Under the pieces are notes generated by a model. That model saw only the letters and a program-made list of their open reading frames with translations. It searched no databases and was not told the origin of the DNA. The position numbers were made by a program, and so were the translations under genes. DNA of 15,735 nucleotides, from NCBI GenBank assembly GCA_002383415.1, contig DFYU01000143.1, positions 2,541-18,275 on the forward strand. Reading direction: 5' to 3'. The stretch is from Geobacter sp. UBA4074. Lineage in GTDB: Bacteria; Desulfobacterota; Desulfuromonadia; Geobacterales; Pseudopelobacteraceae. This document shows positions 8,195 to 14,914 of this stretch, piece after piece. Within the stretch, counting starts at the first letter, position 1. Each line of letters begins with the position of its first letter.

Positions 8195-8301
8195 GGAGTG
8201 AGTTTGGTCCGTTTTAGGAGGTCTTCTCATAGGGTCAGCACCTTAGCAGAGCCCCCCCCTTTTTTCAATGCTTAAAACGGGGCGTTGAGTATAAAAAACA
8301 C

Positions 8302-8331
8302 TTGACAGAAGGCCGCTGTTCTGATTAATAC
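8302..8331 (+). promoter_or_regulatory. Probable sigma-70 promoter of the rpmH operon
   Basis: A perfect -35 hexamer TTGACA (8302-8307) is followed after 16 bases by ATTAAT (8324-8329, four of six matches to TATAAT); the overlapping TAATAC at 8326-8331 is an alternative -10. An A-rich run (8290-8298) just upstream may act as an UP element, typical of strongly expressed ribosomal protein genes. Transcription would begin about 60 bases before the rpmH start codon. Confidence 0.7.
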
Positions 8332-8395
8332 TCTCGTTCCCATATCTGTATCGATAGTGGGCTGAACAATATTTTTACTTATCTGGAGCAGAGCC

Positions 8396-8545
8396 GTGAA
8401 AAGAACCTTTCAACCCAGCAATACTTCTCGTAAACGGACCCACGGGTTCCTGGTGCGTATGTCGTCAAAAAATGGTCGCTTGGTGATCAAGCGTCGTCGC
8501 GCCAAAGGCCGCAAGCGCCTGGCAGTGCAAATCGCTTCCAAGTAA
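8396..8545 (+). CDS. rpmH: 50S ribosomal protein L34
   Basis: L34 is a small basic protein of the large ribosomal subunit. The 49-residue product begins MKRTFQPSNTSRKRTHGF and ends KGRKRLAVQIASK, the highly conserved L34 pattern with many Lys and Arg. The start is GTG (8396-8398), placed by the invariant MKRTFQP start and by GGAG at 8385-8388 seven bases upstream. It is the first gene of the rightward rpmH-rnpA-yidD-yidC cluster and has a strong promoter just upstream. rnpA begins six bases after its stop codon. Confidence 0.97.
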   Translation: MKRTFQPSNTSRKRTHGFLVRMSSKNGRLVIKRRRAKGRKRLAVQIASK

Positions 8546-8551
8546 TCTTCA

Positions 8552-8917
8552 TTGCGACATACAGTCGTGCCATCAGCACGCGCAACGTATCCAAAGGCTG
8601 CTCGTCTTTTGCGGCGGCCAGAGTTTACCAGACTCTCGGCTGGCCGGCCCGGTTTTTCCGGACCGGCCTTCTTGGTTGTCTGGCAGCACAATCAGTATGG
8701 ATTCCCTCGTCTGGGGGTAACAGCCAGTCGTAAAGTAGGAGGGGCTGTTGTGCGCAACCGAATCAAGCGTCAGGTCCGCGAATTTTTTCGTCAGCATCGC
8801 CACGGTCTGCCTGCAGTTGACGTGAACGTGATCGTACGAAGTCGTGCAGCTGCGCTGGATGGCTCAGCATTGTGCGCCGAGTTGCAGCGCGCCTTTCAGC
8901 GGATTGGTAGCTGCTGA
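8552..8917 (+). CDS. rnpA: Ribonuclease P protein component
   Basis: RnpA is the protein cofactor of RNase P, the ribozyme that removes 5' leaders from pre-tRNAs. The 121 residues are close to the E. coli length (119). The opening YPKAARLLRRPEF matches the family's start region. The signature RNRIKRQVREFFRQ, with the RNR core that contacts the RNA, lies in the middle (about residues 69-82). I place the start at TTG 8552-8554, six bases after the rpmH stop. No clear ribosome site precedes it, so translation may depend on ribosomes finishing rpmH; a GTG at 8567 is an alternative. Its TGA stop overlaps the yidD ATG by one base (TGATG). Confidence 0.95.
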   Translation: MRHTVVPSARATYPKAARLLRRPEFTRLSAGRPGFSGPAFLVVWQHNQYGFPRLGVTASRKVGGAVVRNRIKRQVREFFRQHRHGLPAVDVNVIVRSRAAALDGSALCAELQRAFQRIGSC

Positions 8918-9129
8918 TGGTATCCAGGCTGCTCATGTTCTTTATTCATGTTTATCGCCGTCTGATCTCTCCGGTATTGCCTCCATCGTGTCGCTTTTAC
9001 CCCACCTGTTCCGCTTATGCCTTGGAGGCAATTCGCCGGTATGGTCCCTACAAGGGTTCATACCTGTCATTGCGTCGTTTGCTCAAGTGTCACCCTTGGC
9101 ATCCAGGCGGCTTTGATCCCGTAATCTGA
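8917..9129 (+). CDS. yidD: Membrane protein insertion efficiency factor YidD
   Basis: YidD (UPF0161, haemolytic domain family) is a small, inner-membrane-associated protein that helps YidC/Sec-dependent insertion; its mechanism is not settled. The 70 residues carry the family hallmarks PPSCRFYPTCSAYA (about 22-35), with both conserved cysteines, and KCHPWHPGGFDPV at the C-terminus with a third cysteine. The N-terminus is amphipathic and hydrophobic (LLMFFIHVYRRLISP), consistent with membrane association. The ATG shares one base with the rnpA stop. yidC follows after 23 bases, the conserved order in many bacteria. Confidence 0.95.
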   Translation: MVSRLLMFFIHVYRRLISPVLPPSCRFYPTCSAYALEAIRRYGPYKGSYLSLRRLLKCHPWHPGGFDPVI

Positions 9130-9152
9130 CTACTTGCCGTACTGGAGCCTGT

Positions 9153-10745
9153 ATGGAAAAACGTACTATTATTGCTATTGTGCTTTCTGTTGCGGTCTTT
9201 TATCTGTTCTCGTTTTTTATGGGTCAGCAGAAGCCAGCTGACACTTCAGTACAGCAACCAGCAGGCGTACAGGGTGCGTCTTCATCTCAGCAGCCACTTG
9301 CACCGGCTGTTGCTCCTGTTGTAGCGGCCCCTGTTGTTCATGCCGCTGATGCGCAATTGGTCAAAGTCGATACACCACTGTATGAAGCTGTCTTTACTAC
9401 CGCGGGAGGCGCCCTCAAGAGTCTTACCCTGAAGGGCTATCGCGAGAAGAACGCCGTTGACGCCAAGTCAGTTGTGCTCCTTGATACTGCTGATCCATCG
9501 CTGCCGGTTGGTTCAACCCGTGGCGCCGGTTTTGCGTTGCATCCGCAGGTTCTGTACGGTGTCGATAGCAAGCAGCTTTCGATTGCAGATGGCCAAAAGC
9601 AGCAGCTGGTCTTTACCCACGTCTCCCCCCAGGGGTATGTCGTTCGCAAGGTCTACTCGTTTGATGCTGCCCAGTACGGCATTGGGCTTGCAACGCAGCT
9701 GATCAACAATTCGCCTTCACCACTGGTCGGTTCGCTGCAGCAGATCATAACCGCGCCTTCCGAGATCAAGGAAAAGGACAGCCGTTATGAGACCTACGGT
9801 TCGACGGTGTTCGCTGACAACTCGCTGCAGACCGACGCCCCCAAGGAGTTCGACAGCGCTGTTAAAAAGTATGACAAGCTGGTCCAGTGGGCCGGTATCA
9901 CCGATAAGTATTTTCTGATTGCGCAGCTGGCTGACAACGGCAGCGTGGCCAATGTTGAGATCAAGAAGAATCAGTCCGGTTTCATCGAGTCAGTGGCGAC
10001 ATCGCCGGCCTTTACGGTTTCGTCAGGTCAGTCAGTCACCGTCAGCCACACGTTGTTTATTGGTCCCAAGGATATCGACATCCTGAAGGCGCAGGGCTCC
10101 TCCCTCGAGCAGTCACTCGACCTGGGCTGGTTCACGGTACTTGCCAAGCCGATGCTGCACACCCTCAAGTTCTTTTACACCTACATCCCCAATTACGGTG
10201 TCGGTATCATCTTCATCACCATCATCCTGAAGATCGTCTTCTTTCCGCTGACCCACAAGAGTTACAAGTCGATGAAGGAGATGGGCAAGCTGCAGCCCAA
10301 GATGGCTGCGCTCAAGGAAAAGTACAAGAACGACCGTGACGCCATGAACCGTGCCGTTATGGAGTTGTATCGCGACCACAAGGTAAATCCCTTGGGCGGT
10401 TGCCTGCCGATGCTGGTCCAGATTCCGGTCTTCTTTGCCCTCTACAAGGCACTGATGTTCTCCATCGAGTTACGCCATGCGCCGTTCATGCTCTGGATCA
10501 CTGACCTGTCTGACAAGGACCCGTACTACGTTACCCCGATCATCATGGGCGCCACCATGTTCATTCAACAGAAGATGACCCCTTCTACTATGGATGAGAT
10601 GCAGCAGAAGATCATGCTGGCGCTGCCGGTGGTCTTTACCTTCATGTTCCTTAGCTTCCCGTCCGGCCTAGTGTTGTACTGGCTGGTCAACAACATTCTG
10701 ACCATCGGCCAGCAGATGTATATCAACAAGCTGGTCAAGGAATGA
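9153..10745 (+). CDS. yidC: Membrane protein insertase YidC
   Basis: YidC inserts and folds inner-membrane proteins, alone or with SecYEG. The 530 residues show an N-terminal membrane segment (about 5-23), a Pro/Ala/Gln-rich linker (about 27-65) and a large periplasmic P1 domain (about 66-320), as in Gram-negative YidC. The conserved five-helix core follows. It includes NYGVGIIFITIILKIVFFPLT (first 20 residues 347-366), the cytoplasmic coiled hairpin KLQPKMAALKEKYKND, NPLGGCLPMLVQIPVF (412-427) and FPSGLVLYWLVNN (502-514). The position of the functionally important core arginine (Arg366 in E. coli) aligns with Lys360, which keeps the positive charge. GGAG at 9144-9147 supports the ATG at 9153. 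The C-terminal tail after the last helix is short. mnmE begins 10 bases later with no jag/khpB gene between them. Confidence 0.97.
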   Translation: MEKRTIIAIVLSVAVFYLFSFFMGQQKPADTSVQQPAGVQGASSSQQPLAPAVAPVVAAPVVHAADAQLVKVDTPLYEAVFTTAGGALKSLTLKGYREKNAVDAKSVVLLDTADPSLPVGSTRGAGFALHPQVLYGVDSKQLSIADGQKQQLVFTHVSPQGYVVRKVYSFDAAQYGIGLATQLINNSPSPLVGSLQQIITAPSEIKEKDSRYETYGSTVFADNSLQTDAPKEFDSAVKKYDKLVQWAGITDKYFLIAQLADNGSVANVEIKKNQSGFIESVATSPAFTVSSGQSVTVSHTLFIGPKDIDILKAQGSSLEQSLDLGWFTVLAKPMLHTLKFFYTYIPNYGVGIIFITIILKIVFFPLTHKSYKSMKEMGKLQPKMAALKEKYKNDRDAMNRAVMELYRDHKVNPLGGCLPMLVQIPVFFALYKALMFSIELRHAPFMLWITDLSDKDPYYVTPIIMGATMFIQQKMTPSTMDEMQQKIMLALPVVFTFMFLSFPSGLVLYWLVNNILTIGQQMYINKLVKE

Positions 10746-10755
10746 CAGGTGGCCG

Positions 10756-12129
10756 ATGTATCTTGCTGACACCATAGCCGCCATTGCAACCCCTCAGGGT
10801 TGCGGGGGTATCGGCATTGTACGGGTCAGTGGCCCTCTTGCTGAACAGATCGGGCTGGCGGTTTTTTGCGCTAAACGCGGCGGTGGCTTTGACAGCCACC
10901 GCCTTTATTATGGCCGTTTGCTCAATCCGCTTGAAGGCTCGATAATTGACGAGGGGATGGCCGTCCTGATGCGCGCCCCGCGCTCATACACCCGCGAGGA
11001 TGTGCTCGAGCTGCATTGTCATGGCGGGTATCTGGTGGTCCGCACGGTTCTGCAGGCCTGCGTTGCTGCGGGCGCCCGCCTGGCCGATCCCGGCGAGTTT
11101 ACCAAGCGTGCTTTTTTGAATGGCAGAATTGATCTTTGCCAGGCAGAATCGGTGATTGATGTCATTAACAGCCGTACCGATGCAGCGCTCTCGCTTGCCC
11201 AGCGTCAGCGTGAAGGGCTGTTAGGGCGTGAACTGGAATCGGTGCGTCAGCTGATAGTCGAGGCCCTGGCGATTTTGGAGGCCCATATTGATTTTCCTGA
11301 AGACGATATCGATCCTGCCTCCTTAACCCTGATTTACGATCGCGCCACCGCCGCCCGTAATCAGATAGTCCGCCTCATGGATACCTTCCGGTACGGGAAG
11401 GTGTTGCGAGAAGGGGTGTCGGTCTTGCTGGCCGGCAAGCCCAATGCTGGCAAATCCAGTCTGCTGAACGCGCTGGTCTGTGAAGACCGTGCTATCGTCT
11501 CTGCGGTGCCCGGCACCACCCGTGACATGATTGAGGAGATCGTTACCGTCAACGGCCTGCCGCTGCGGATCATTGATGCTGCCGGTATCAGGCGTCACCA
11601 TGGCGACGAGGTTGAGCAGGAGGGGATTCGGCGTACGCTTGGCAGGCTTGCAGAGGCCGACCTTGTTCTGTTTCTGGCCGATAGCAGCCGGCCCTTTGAT
11701 GCCGACGATCATGAGATTCTCTCTGCTCTGGCAGGCCGCCCGTATATTACGGTGCTTACCAAAACTGACCTGTCTCCACAGCTGGATAGCCAACTGTTGC
11801 CGGCTTGCAATGATCTCGTTTCGGTCTGCAGTAAGACCGGCGCTGGCCTCGAGCTCTTGCGCGCTACCTTGCATCGGTACTTCATGGTTGATGCGCCACC
11901 ACTTTCCGATGACCTGGTTGCTATCTCCAATGTCCGTCACCACGATGTTTTAGCTCGGGCGGCATCATCGCTGGCGTTGTTTGAACAGCATAGATTGACT
12001 GATTTGTCCCCGGACCTGCTTGCCGTCGACCTGCGTGACGTCCTGTCCGCCATTGGCGAGATAACTGGTGCTACAACCCCGGACGCGGTACTTGATCTTA
12101 TTTTCTCAAGCTTTTGCATTGGCAAGTAG
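10756..12129 (+). CDS. mnmE: tRNA modification GTPase MnmE (TrmE)
   Basis: MnmE is a potassium-activated GTPase that, with MnmG, installs the carboxymethylaminomethyl or aminomethyl group on wobble U34 of certain tRNAs. The 457 residues comprise an N-terminal folate-binding domain (about 1-120), a helical domain and an inserted G domain (about 217-380). G1 is GKPNAGKS (227-234), with Asn230 as the expected potassium ligand. G2 is TTRD (254-257). The Glu aligned with catalytic Glu282 of E. coli is Glu287 in DEVE. The protein ends in the diagnostic FCIGK, with Cys454. G3 reads DAAG (274-277) instead of the usual DTAG, and G4 reads TKTD (335-338) instead of NKxD. AGGTGG at 10747-10752 may serve as ribosome site. 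mnmG, its partner, follows. Confidence 0.97.
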   Translation: MYLADTIAAIATPQGCGGIGIVRVSGPLAEQIGLAVFCAKRGGGFDSHRLYYGRLLNPLEGSIIDEGMAVLMRAPRSYTREDVLELHCHGGYLVVRTVLQACVAAGARLADPGEFTKRAFLNGRIDLCQAESVIDVINSRTDAALSLAQRQREGLLGRELESVRQLIVEALAILEAHIDFPEDDIDPASLTLIYDRATAARNQIVRLMDTFRYGKVLREGVSVLLAGKPNAGKSSLLNALVCEDRAIVSAVPGTTRDMIEEIVTVNGLPLRIIDAAGIRRHHGDEVEQEGIRRTLGRLAEADLVLFLADSSRPFDADDHEILSALAGRPYITVLTKTDLSPQLDSQLLPACNDLVSVCSKTGAGLELLRATLHRYFMVDAPPLSDDLVAISNVRHHDVLARAASSLALFEQHRLTDLSPDLLAVDLRDVLSAIGEITGATTPDAVLDLIFSSFCIGK

Positions 12130-12134
12130 TCAGA

Positions 12135-12150
12135 TGTTTCACGTGGAACA
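12135..12150. promoter_or_regulatory. parS: parS-like centromere site (ParB binding)
   Basis: TGTTTCACGTGGAACA is a 16-bp near-palindrome with one mismatch between its halves. It matches the bacterial parS family: the left half is as in the B. subtilis consensus TGTTTCACGTGAAACA, and the right half as in the Pseudomonas-type TGTTCCACGTGGAACA. parS sites bind ParB, which spreads as a CTP-dependent clamp and acts with ParA and SMC to segregate the origin region. Its location about 4 kb from the probable origin is where parS is expected. It sits between the mnmE stop and the mnmG start, so ParB bound here could affect mnmG-rsmG transcription. I saw no second copy in the window. Confidence 0.88.
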
Positions 12151-12161
12151 TGGGTGGCGGT

Positions 12162-14039
12162 ATGCATTGTTACGATAAACAGTATGACGTGATTGTGGTG
12201 GGCGCGGGACATGCCGGCTGCGAAGCGGCCCTTGCCGCTGCGCGCATGGGGTGCCAGACGCTGCTGCTCAATATGAGTCTTGACGGCATGGCGGTCATGT
12301 CGTGCAATCCGTCGATCGGCGGATTGGCCAAGGGGCACCTGGTGCGAGAAATAGATGCGCTGGGTGGCGAGATGGCCAAAAATATCGACGCCACGGGAAT
12401 CCAGTTCCGGGTATTGAATACGCGGAAGGGGCCGGCGGTCAGGGCGTCGCGGGCACAGGCTGACAAGCAGCTCTACCGGTTGCGTATGAAGAGGGTGCTT
12501 GAGGGGCAGCAGGGCCTGGACTGCAAGCAGGGGGAGGTCACGGCGCTGTACCTTGAGCAGGGGCAGTTGCGGGGTGTGGATACTCGCAGCGGTCTGCGTT
12601 TTTTGGGCAAGACCGTGGTGCTGACCACCGGCACCTTTATGCGGGGTCTGATCCATATCGGCTTGACCAGTTTCCCGGGGGGCAGGGCAGGAGATCAGCC
12701 CTCTGTTGGCTTGTCGGATCAGCTGCAGGAACTTGGTTTTGAGGTGGGGCGGCTGAAAACCGGAACGCCTGCCCGTCTTGACTGTCGCACCATCGATTTC
12801 AGCAGGCTTGAGGCTCAGCCGGGTGACGATCCGCCCCAACCGTTTTCATTCTCCACCGAGCGGATCACCATGCCGCAGGTGCCCTGCCATATCGCCTACA
12901 CCAACGAGCGTACCCATGAGATCATTCGCGGGGGGCTGGATCGCTCTCCGCTCTATTCGGGGGTGATTGAAGGGGTTGGCCCGCGCTACTGTCCGTCGAT
13001 TGAGGACAAGGTAGTGCGCTTTCCTGACAAGGAGCGTCACCAGACCTTCATCGAACCGGAAGGTCTGGACACGGTGGAGGTGTACCCCAGTGGTATGTCA
13101 AGTTCGCTACCGATCGATGTGCAGATCGCCTTCTATCGTTCGATGGAGGGCCTGGAGCAGGTGGAGCTGATGCGGCCGGCCTACGCCATTGAGTATGATT
13201 ACGTTAACCCGGTGCAGTTGCATGTCACGCTGGAGACCAAACTGGTTGCCAATCTGTTTCATGCCGGACAGATCAACGGCACCTCTGGCTATGAAGAGGC
13301 GGCTGGCCAGGGGTTGTTGGCCGGCATCAACGCTGCTCGACGGGTGCAGGGGCGTGAGCCGCTGGTGCTGGGCCGCCACGACGCCTATATCGGCGTCATG
13401 GTCGATGATCTGGTGACGCTGGGTACCAAGGAGCCGTACCGGATGTTTACCTCGCGGGCCGAATACCGCTTGCTGTTGCGCGAAGATAACGCCGATCTCA
13501 GGCTGCGTGAATTGGGCCATGCCATCGGGTTGGTGCCGGACGAGCTGTACGCCGAATTCTGCCGCAAGCGCGAAGCTATTCACGCTGAACGCGAGCGTGT
13601 GGCGCTGACACGACTCAGTATAAACGAGCAGGAGCGGGACTGGTTGCAGCGGCATGGTTGTAGTGAGGTGCAGAAGGGCACAACGCTGGAGCAGTTGCTG
13701 CGACGTCCCGGGATTGGCTATGTTGAGCTGGCCGAAATCGACAGCGTCGTCCATGGTCTTGCCGCTGCGGTGCGCGAGCAGGTGGAGATTCAGGTCAAGT
13801 ACCAGGGCTACATCGAGCGCCAGGAAGAGCAGATCGAACGGTTGCGCAAGATGGAGGCGGCACAGATACCCGTAGACCTGGACTATGCAGATCTGCAGGG
13901 ATTGACGCCTGAGGTGCGTGAAAAGCTGGAGCGGTTCCGGCCGGGAACGCTGGGCCAGGCCTCGCGCATACAGGGGGTTACACCGGCGGCGTTGGCGATA
14001 CTGTCGGTGGCACTCAAAACGGGTGCCCGACAACCATGA
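12162..14039 (+). CDS. mnmG: tRNA uridine 5-carboxymethylaminomethyl modification enzyme MnmG (GidA)
   Basis: MnmG is the FAD-dependent partner of MnmE in wobble-uridine (U34) modification, using methylene-tetrahydrofolate and NADH. The 625 residues match the usual length (E. coli 629). The dinucleotide-binding motif VVGAGHAG lies at 12-19. The two catalytic cysteines are Cys48 in MSCNPSIGG and Cys277 in GPRYCPSIED. The TSRAEYRLLLREDNADLR block starts near 430 and the tRNA-binding C-terminal GYIERQ is present. I chose the ATG at 12162 because it leaves a lead of about seven residues before YDVIVVGAG, as in E. coli, and GGGTGG lies just upstream. An in-frame ATG at 12150 would add four residues and starts on the last base of parS. 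The stop overlaps the rsmG start (ATGA). Confidence 0.96.
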   Translation: MHCYDKQYDVIVVGAGHAGCEAALAAARMGCQTLLLNMSLDGMAVMSCNPSIGGLAKGHLVREIDALGGEMAKNIDATGIQFRVLNTRKGPAVRASRAQADKQLYRLRMKRVLEGQQGLDCKQGEVTALYLEQGQLRGVDTRSGLRFLGKTVVLTTGTFMRGLIHIGLTSFPGGRAGDQPSVGLSDQLQELGFEVGRLKTGTPARLDCRTIDFSRLEAQPGDDPPQPFSFSTERITMPQVPCHIAYTNERTHEIIRGGLDRSPLYSGVIEGVGPRYCPSIEDKVVRFPDKERHQTFIEPEGLDTVEVYPSGMSSSLPIDVQIAFYRSMEGLEQVELMRPAYAIEYDYVNPVQLHVTLETKLVANLFHAGQINGTSGYEEAAGQGLLAGINAARRVQGREPLVLGRHDAYIGVMVDDLVTLGTKEPYRMFTSRAEYRLLLREDNADLRLRELGHAIGLVPDELYAEFCRKREAIHAERERVALTRLSINEQERDWLQRHGCSEVQKGTTLEQLLRRPGIGYVELAEIDSVVHGLAAAVREQVEIQVKYQGYIERQEEQIERLRKMEAAQIPVDLDYADLQGLTPEVREKLERFRPGTLGQASRIQGVTPAALAILSVALKTGARQP

Positions 14040-14686
14040 ATGTAAAGCTGCTGCAGGAGGGGGCCAGGTCGCTCGGAGTTGAGCTCAGTGGTCAGGCCGT
14101 GGGGCGGTTAGAACAATACATGGGTGAGCTGCTGCGCTGGAACCGGTCAATTAATCTGACAGCCATAACGCAGCCTGACGAGATCATTGCCAAACATTTT
14201 GTGGACTCCATGAGCATCGTGCCGCTGCTCAGGCCGCACGAGCATCTGCTGGATGTCGGCTCCGGGGCCGGACTGCCCGGGCTGGTGGTGGCGATGCTGC
14301 GGGATGACCTGCCGATCACCAGCGTTGATGCCGTTGACAAAAAGGTGCGCTTCCAGCGGCATATCTGCAGGTTATTGACGCTTGACCAGGTTGAGGCCAT
14401 ACATCAGCGGGTGGAGCGATTGGCAGAACAACGACCCGGTCAGTTTGATCTGGTCACCTCACGGGCCTTCCGTGACCCACTTCGCTTCATGCAGCTGGCA
14501 CATCCTCTGGTGCGGCCTGGTGGGAGGCTGGTGGCCATGGTGGCAAACACCGGCGGTATAGAAGAGTGGAACATGGAGCAGTGTGCGTGTGACCATGGCT
14601 TCCGTCTGCTCGAAATGCGTAGCTACGAACTGCCTCGACAGCTGGGGGCACGAAAACTGGTGGTCTTCGTCCGTAACCCGCTATAG
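14036..14686 (+). CDS. rsmG: 16S rRNA (guanine-N7) methyltransferase RsmG (GidB)
   Basis: RsmG methylates N7 of G527 (E. coli numbering) in the 530 loop of 16S rRNA, using S-adenosylmethionine. Loss of the enzyme gives low-level streptomycin resistance in several species. The 216 residues are typical. WNRSINLTAIT (35-45) is the conserved N-terminal motif, LLDVGSGAGLPGL (71-83) is SAM-binding motif I, SVDAVDKKVRF (96-106) includes the acidic ribose-contacting region, and VTSRAF (140-145) is the conserved late motif. The ATG overlaps the mnmG stop by four bases. It is the last gene of the rightward operon; its stop codon lies inside a hairpin, and a strong terminator follows about 30 bases on. 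Confidence 0.96.
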   Translation: MNVKLLQEGARSLGVELSGQAVGRLEQYMGELLRWNRSINLTAITQPDEIIAKHFVDSMSIVPLLRPHEHLLDVGSGAGLPGLVVAMLRDDLPITSVDAVDKKVRFQRHICRLLTLDQVEAIHQRVERLAEQRPGQFDLVTSRAFRDPLRFMQLAHPLVRPGGRLVAMVANTGGIEEWNMEQCACDHGFRLLEMRSYELPRQLGARKLVVFVRNPL

Positions 14687-14704
14687 TTACGCAACTCTAG
14701 CGGG
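14677..14704 (+). repeat. Hairpin spanning the rsmG stop codon
   Basis: CCCGCTA (14677-14683) and AGTT (14685-14688) pair with AACT (14693-14696) and TAGCGGG (14698-14704), leaving a four-base loop ACGC and one T/C mismatch. No T run follows, so it is not a terminator by itself. It could protect the 3' end of the transcript or help slow polymerase before the terminator 11 bases downstream. Confidence 0.6.
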
Positions 14705-14714
14705 CGATGCGCAG

Positions 14715-14737
14715 AAGGGGCTCTGAGCCCCTTTTTT
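14715..14737 (+). terminator. Rho-independent terminator after rsmG
   Basis: The stem AAGGGGCT (14715-14722) / AGCCCCTT (14726-14733) has a three-base loop CTG and runs directly into six T residues (14732-14737). This is a canonical intrinsic terminator for the rightward rpmH-to-rsmG cluster. In the other direction only two T residues follow the stem, so it should act mainly on plus-strand transcripts. Confidence 0.92.
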
Positions 14738-14914
14738 GGTGCTGCGCAAACCAAGGGCCCGGTAGCGGGTTAAAATCGATTGTGGTGCATTTTTGTGCGC
14801 CAAACGTGATTTGTCATCTCTGTGGGTATGAACCGGGCTGCTGATGGCGAAGCGGGTTGCCATGCCGTGTCTATCTGCAGTACAGTGGTCCGTCAAAAGT
14901 CAAAGAGGATACCA
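14738..14914. other. Gap between terminator and thioesterase gene
   Basis: The first part holds the outer arms of the inverted repeats around the terminator (14742-14748 and 14763-14771). I see no convincing promoter, RNA gene or small coding frame in the rest. Since transcription from rsmG should stop at 14737, a promoter for the next operon is expected somewhere in these 177 bases. Confidence 0.4.

Larger units (their letters stand above)
8017..8395. other. dnaA-rpmH divergent intergenic region, probable oriC segment
   Basis: These 379 bases contain no gene. From left to right they hold the untranslated leader of dnaA, a CTATCAACA 9-mer (8053-8061), an inverted repeat built of TTATCAACA-type 9-mers (8134-8165) and an A/T-rich stretch (8168-8194). 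After these come an inverted pair CCGTTTTA/TAAAACGG (8209-8216 and 8273-8280), a C8T6 tract (8252-8265) and the rpmH promoter. Transcription diverges from this gap: dnaA-side genes run left and rpmH-side genes run right. Gap position, box-like repeats and A/T-rich DNA together make it a good origin candidate, possibly as one half of a two-part oriC with 6382-6630. Confidence 0.65.

Noticed and set aside
12114..12161. Upstream ATG extending mnmG by 16 residues
   Set aside because: It would overlap the conserved mnmE C-terminus (FCIGK) and translate through parS; homologous proteins start near 12162.
11937..14033. Long minus-strand frames opposite mnmG (11937-12839 and 13107-14033)
   Set aside because: Both mirror the mnmG coding sequence and contain no recognisable protein motif; mnmG has clear FAD and catalytic motifs.
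14822..14914. Upstream GTG extending the thioesterase by 31 residues
   Set aside because: The extension has no similarity to the family, and the ATG at 14915 has a good ribosome site and the usual N-terminus.
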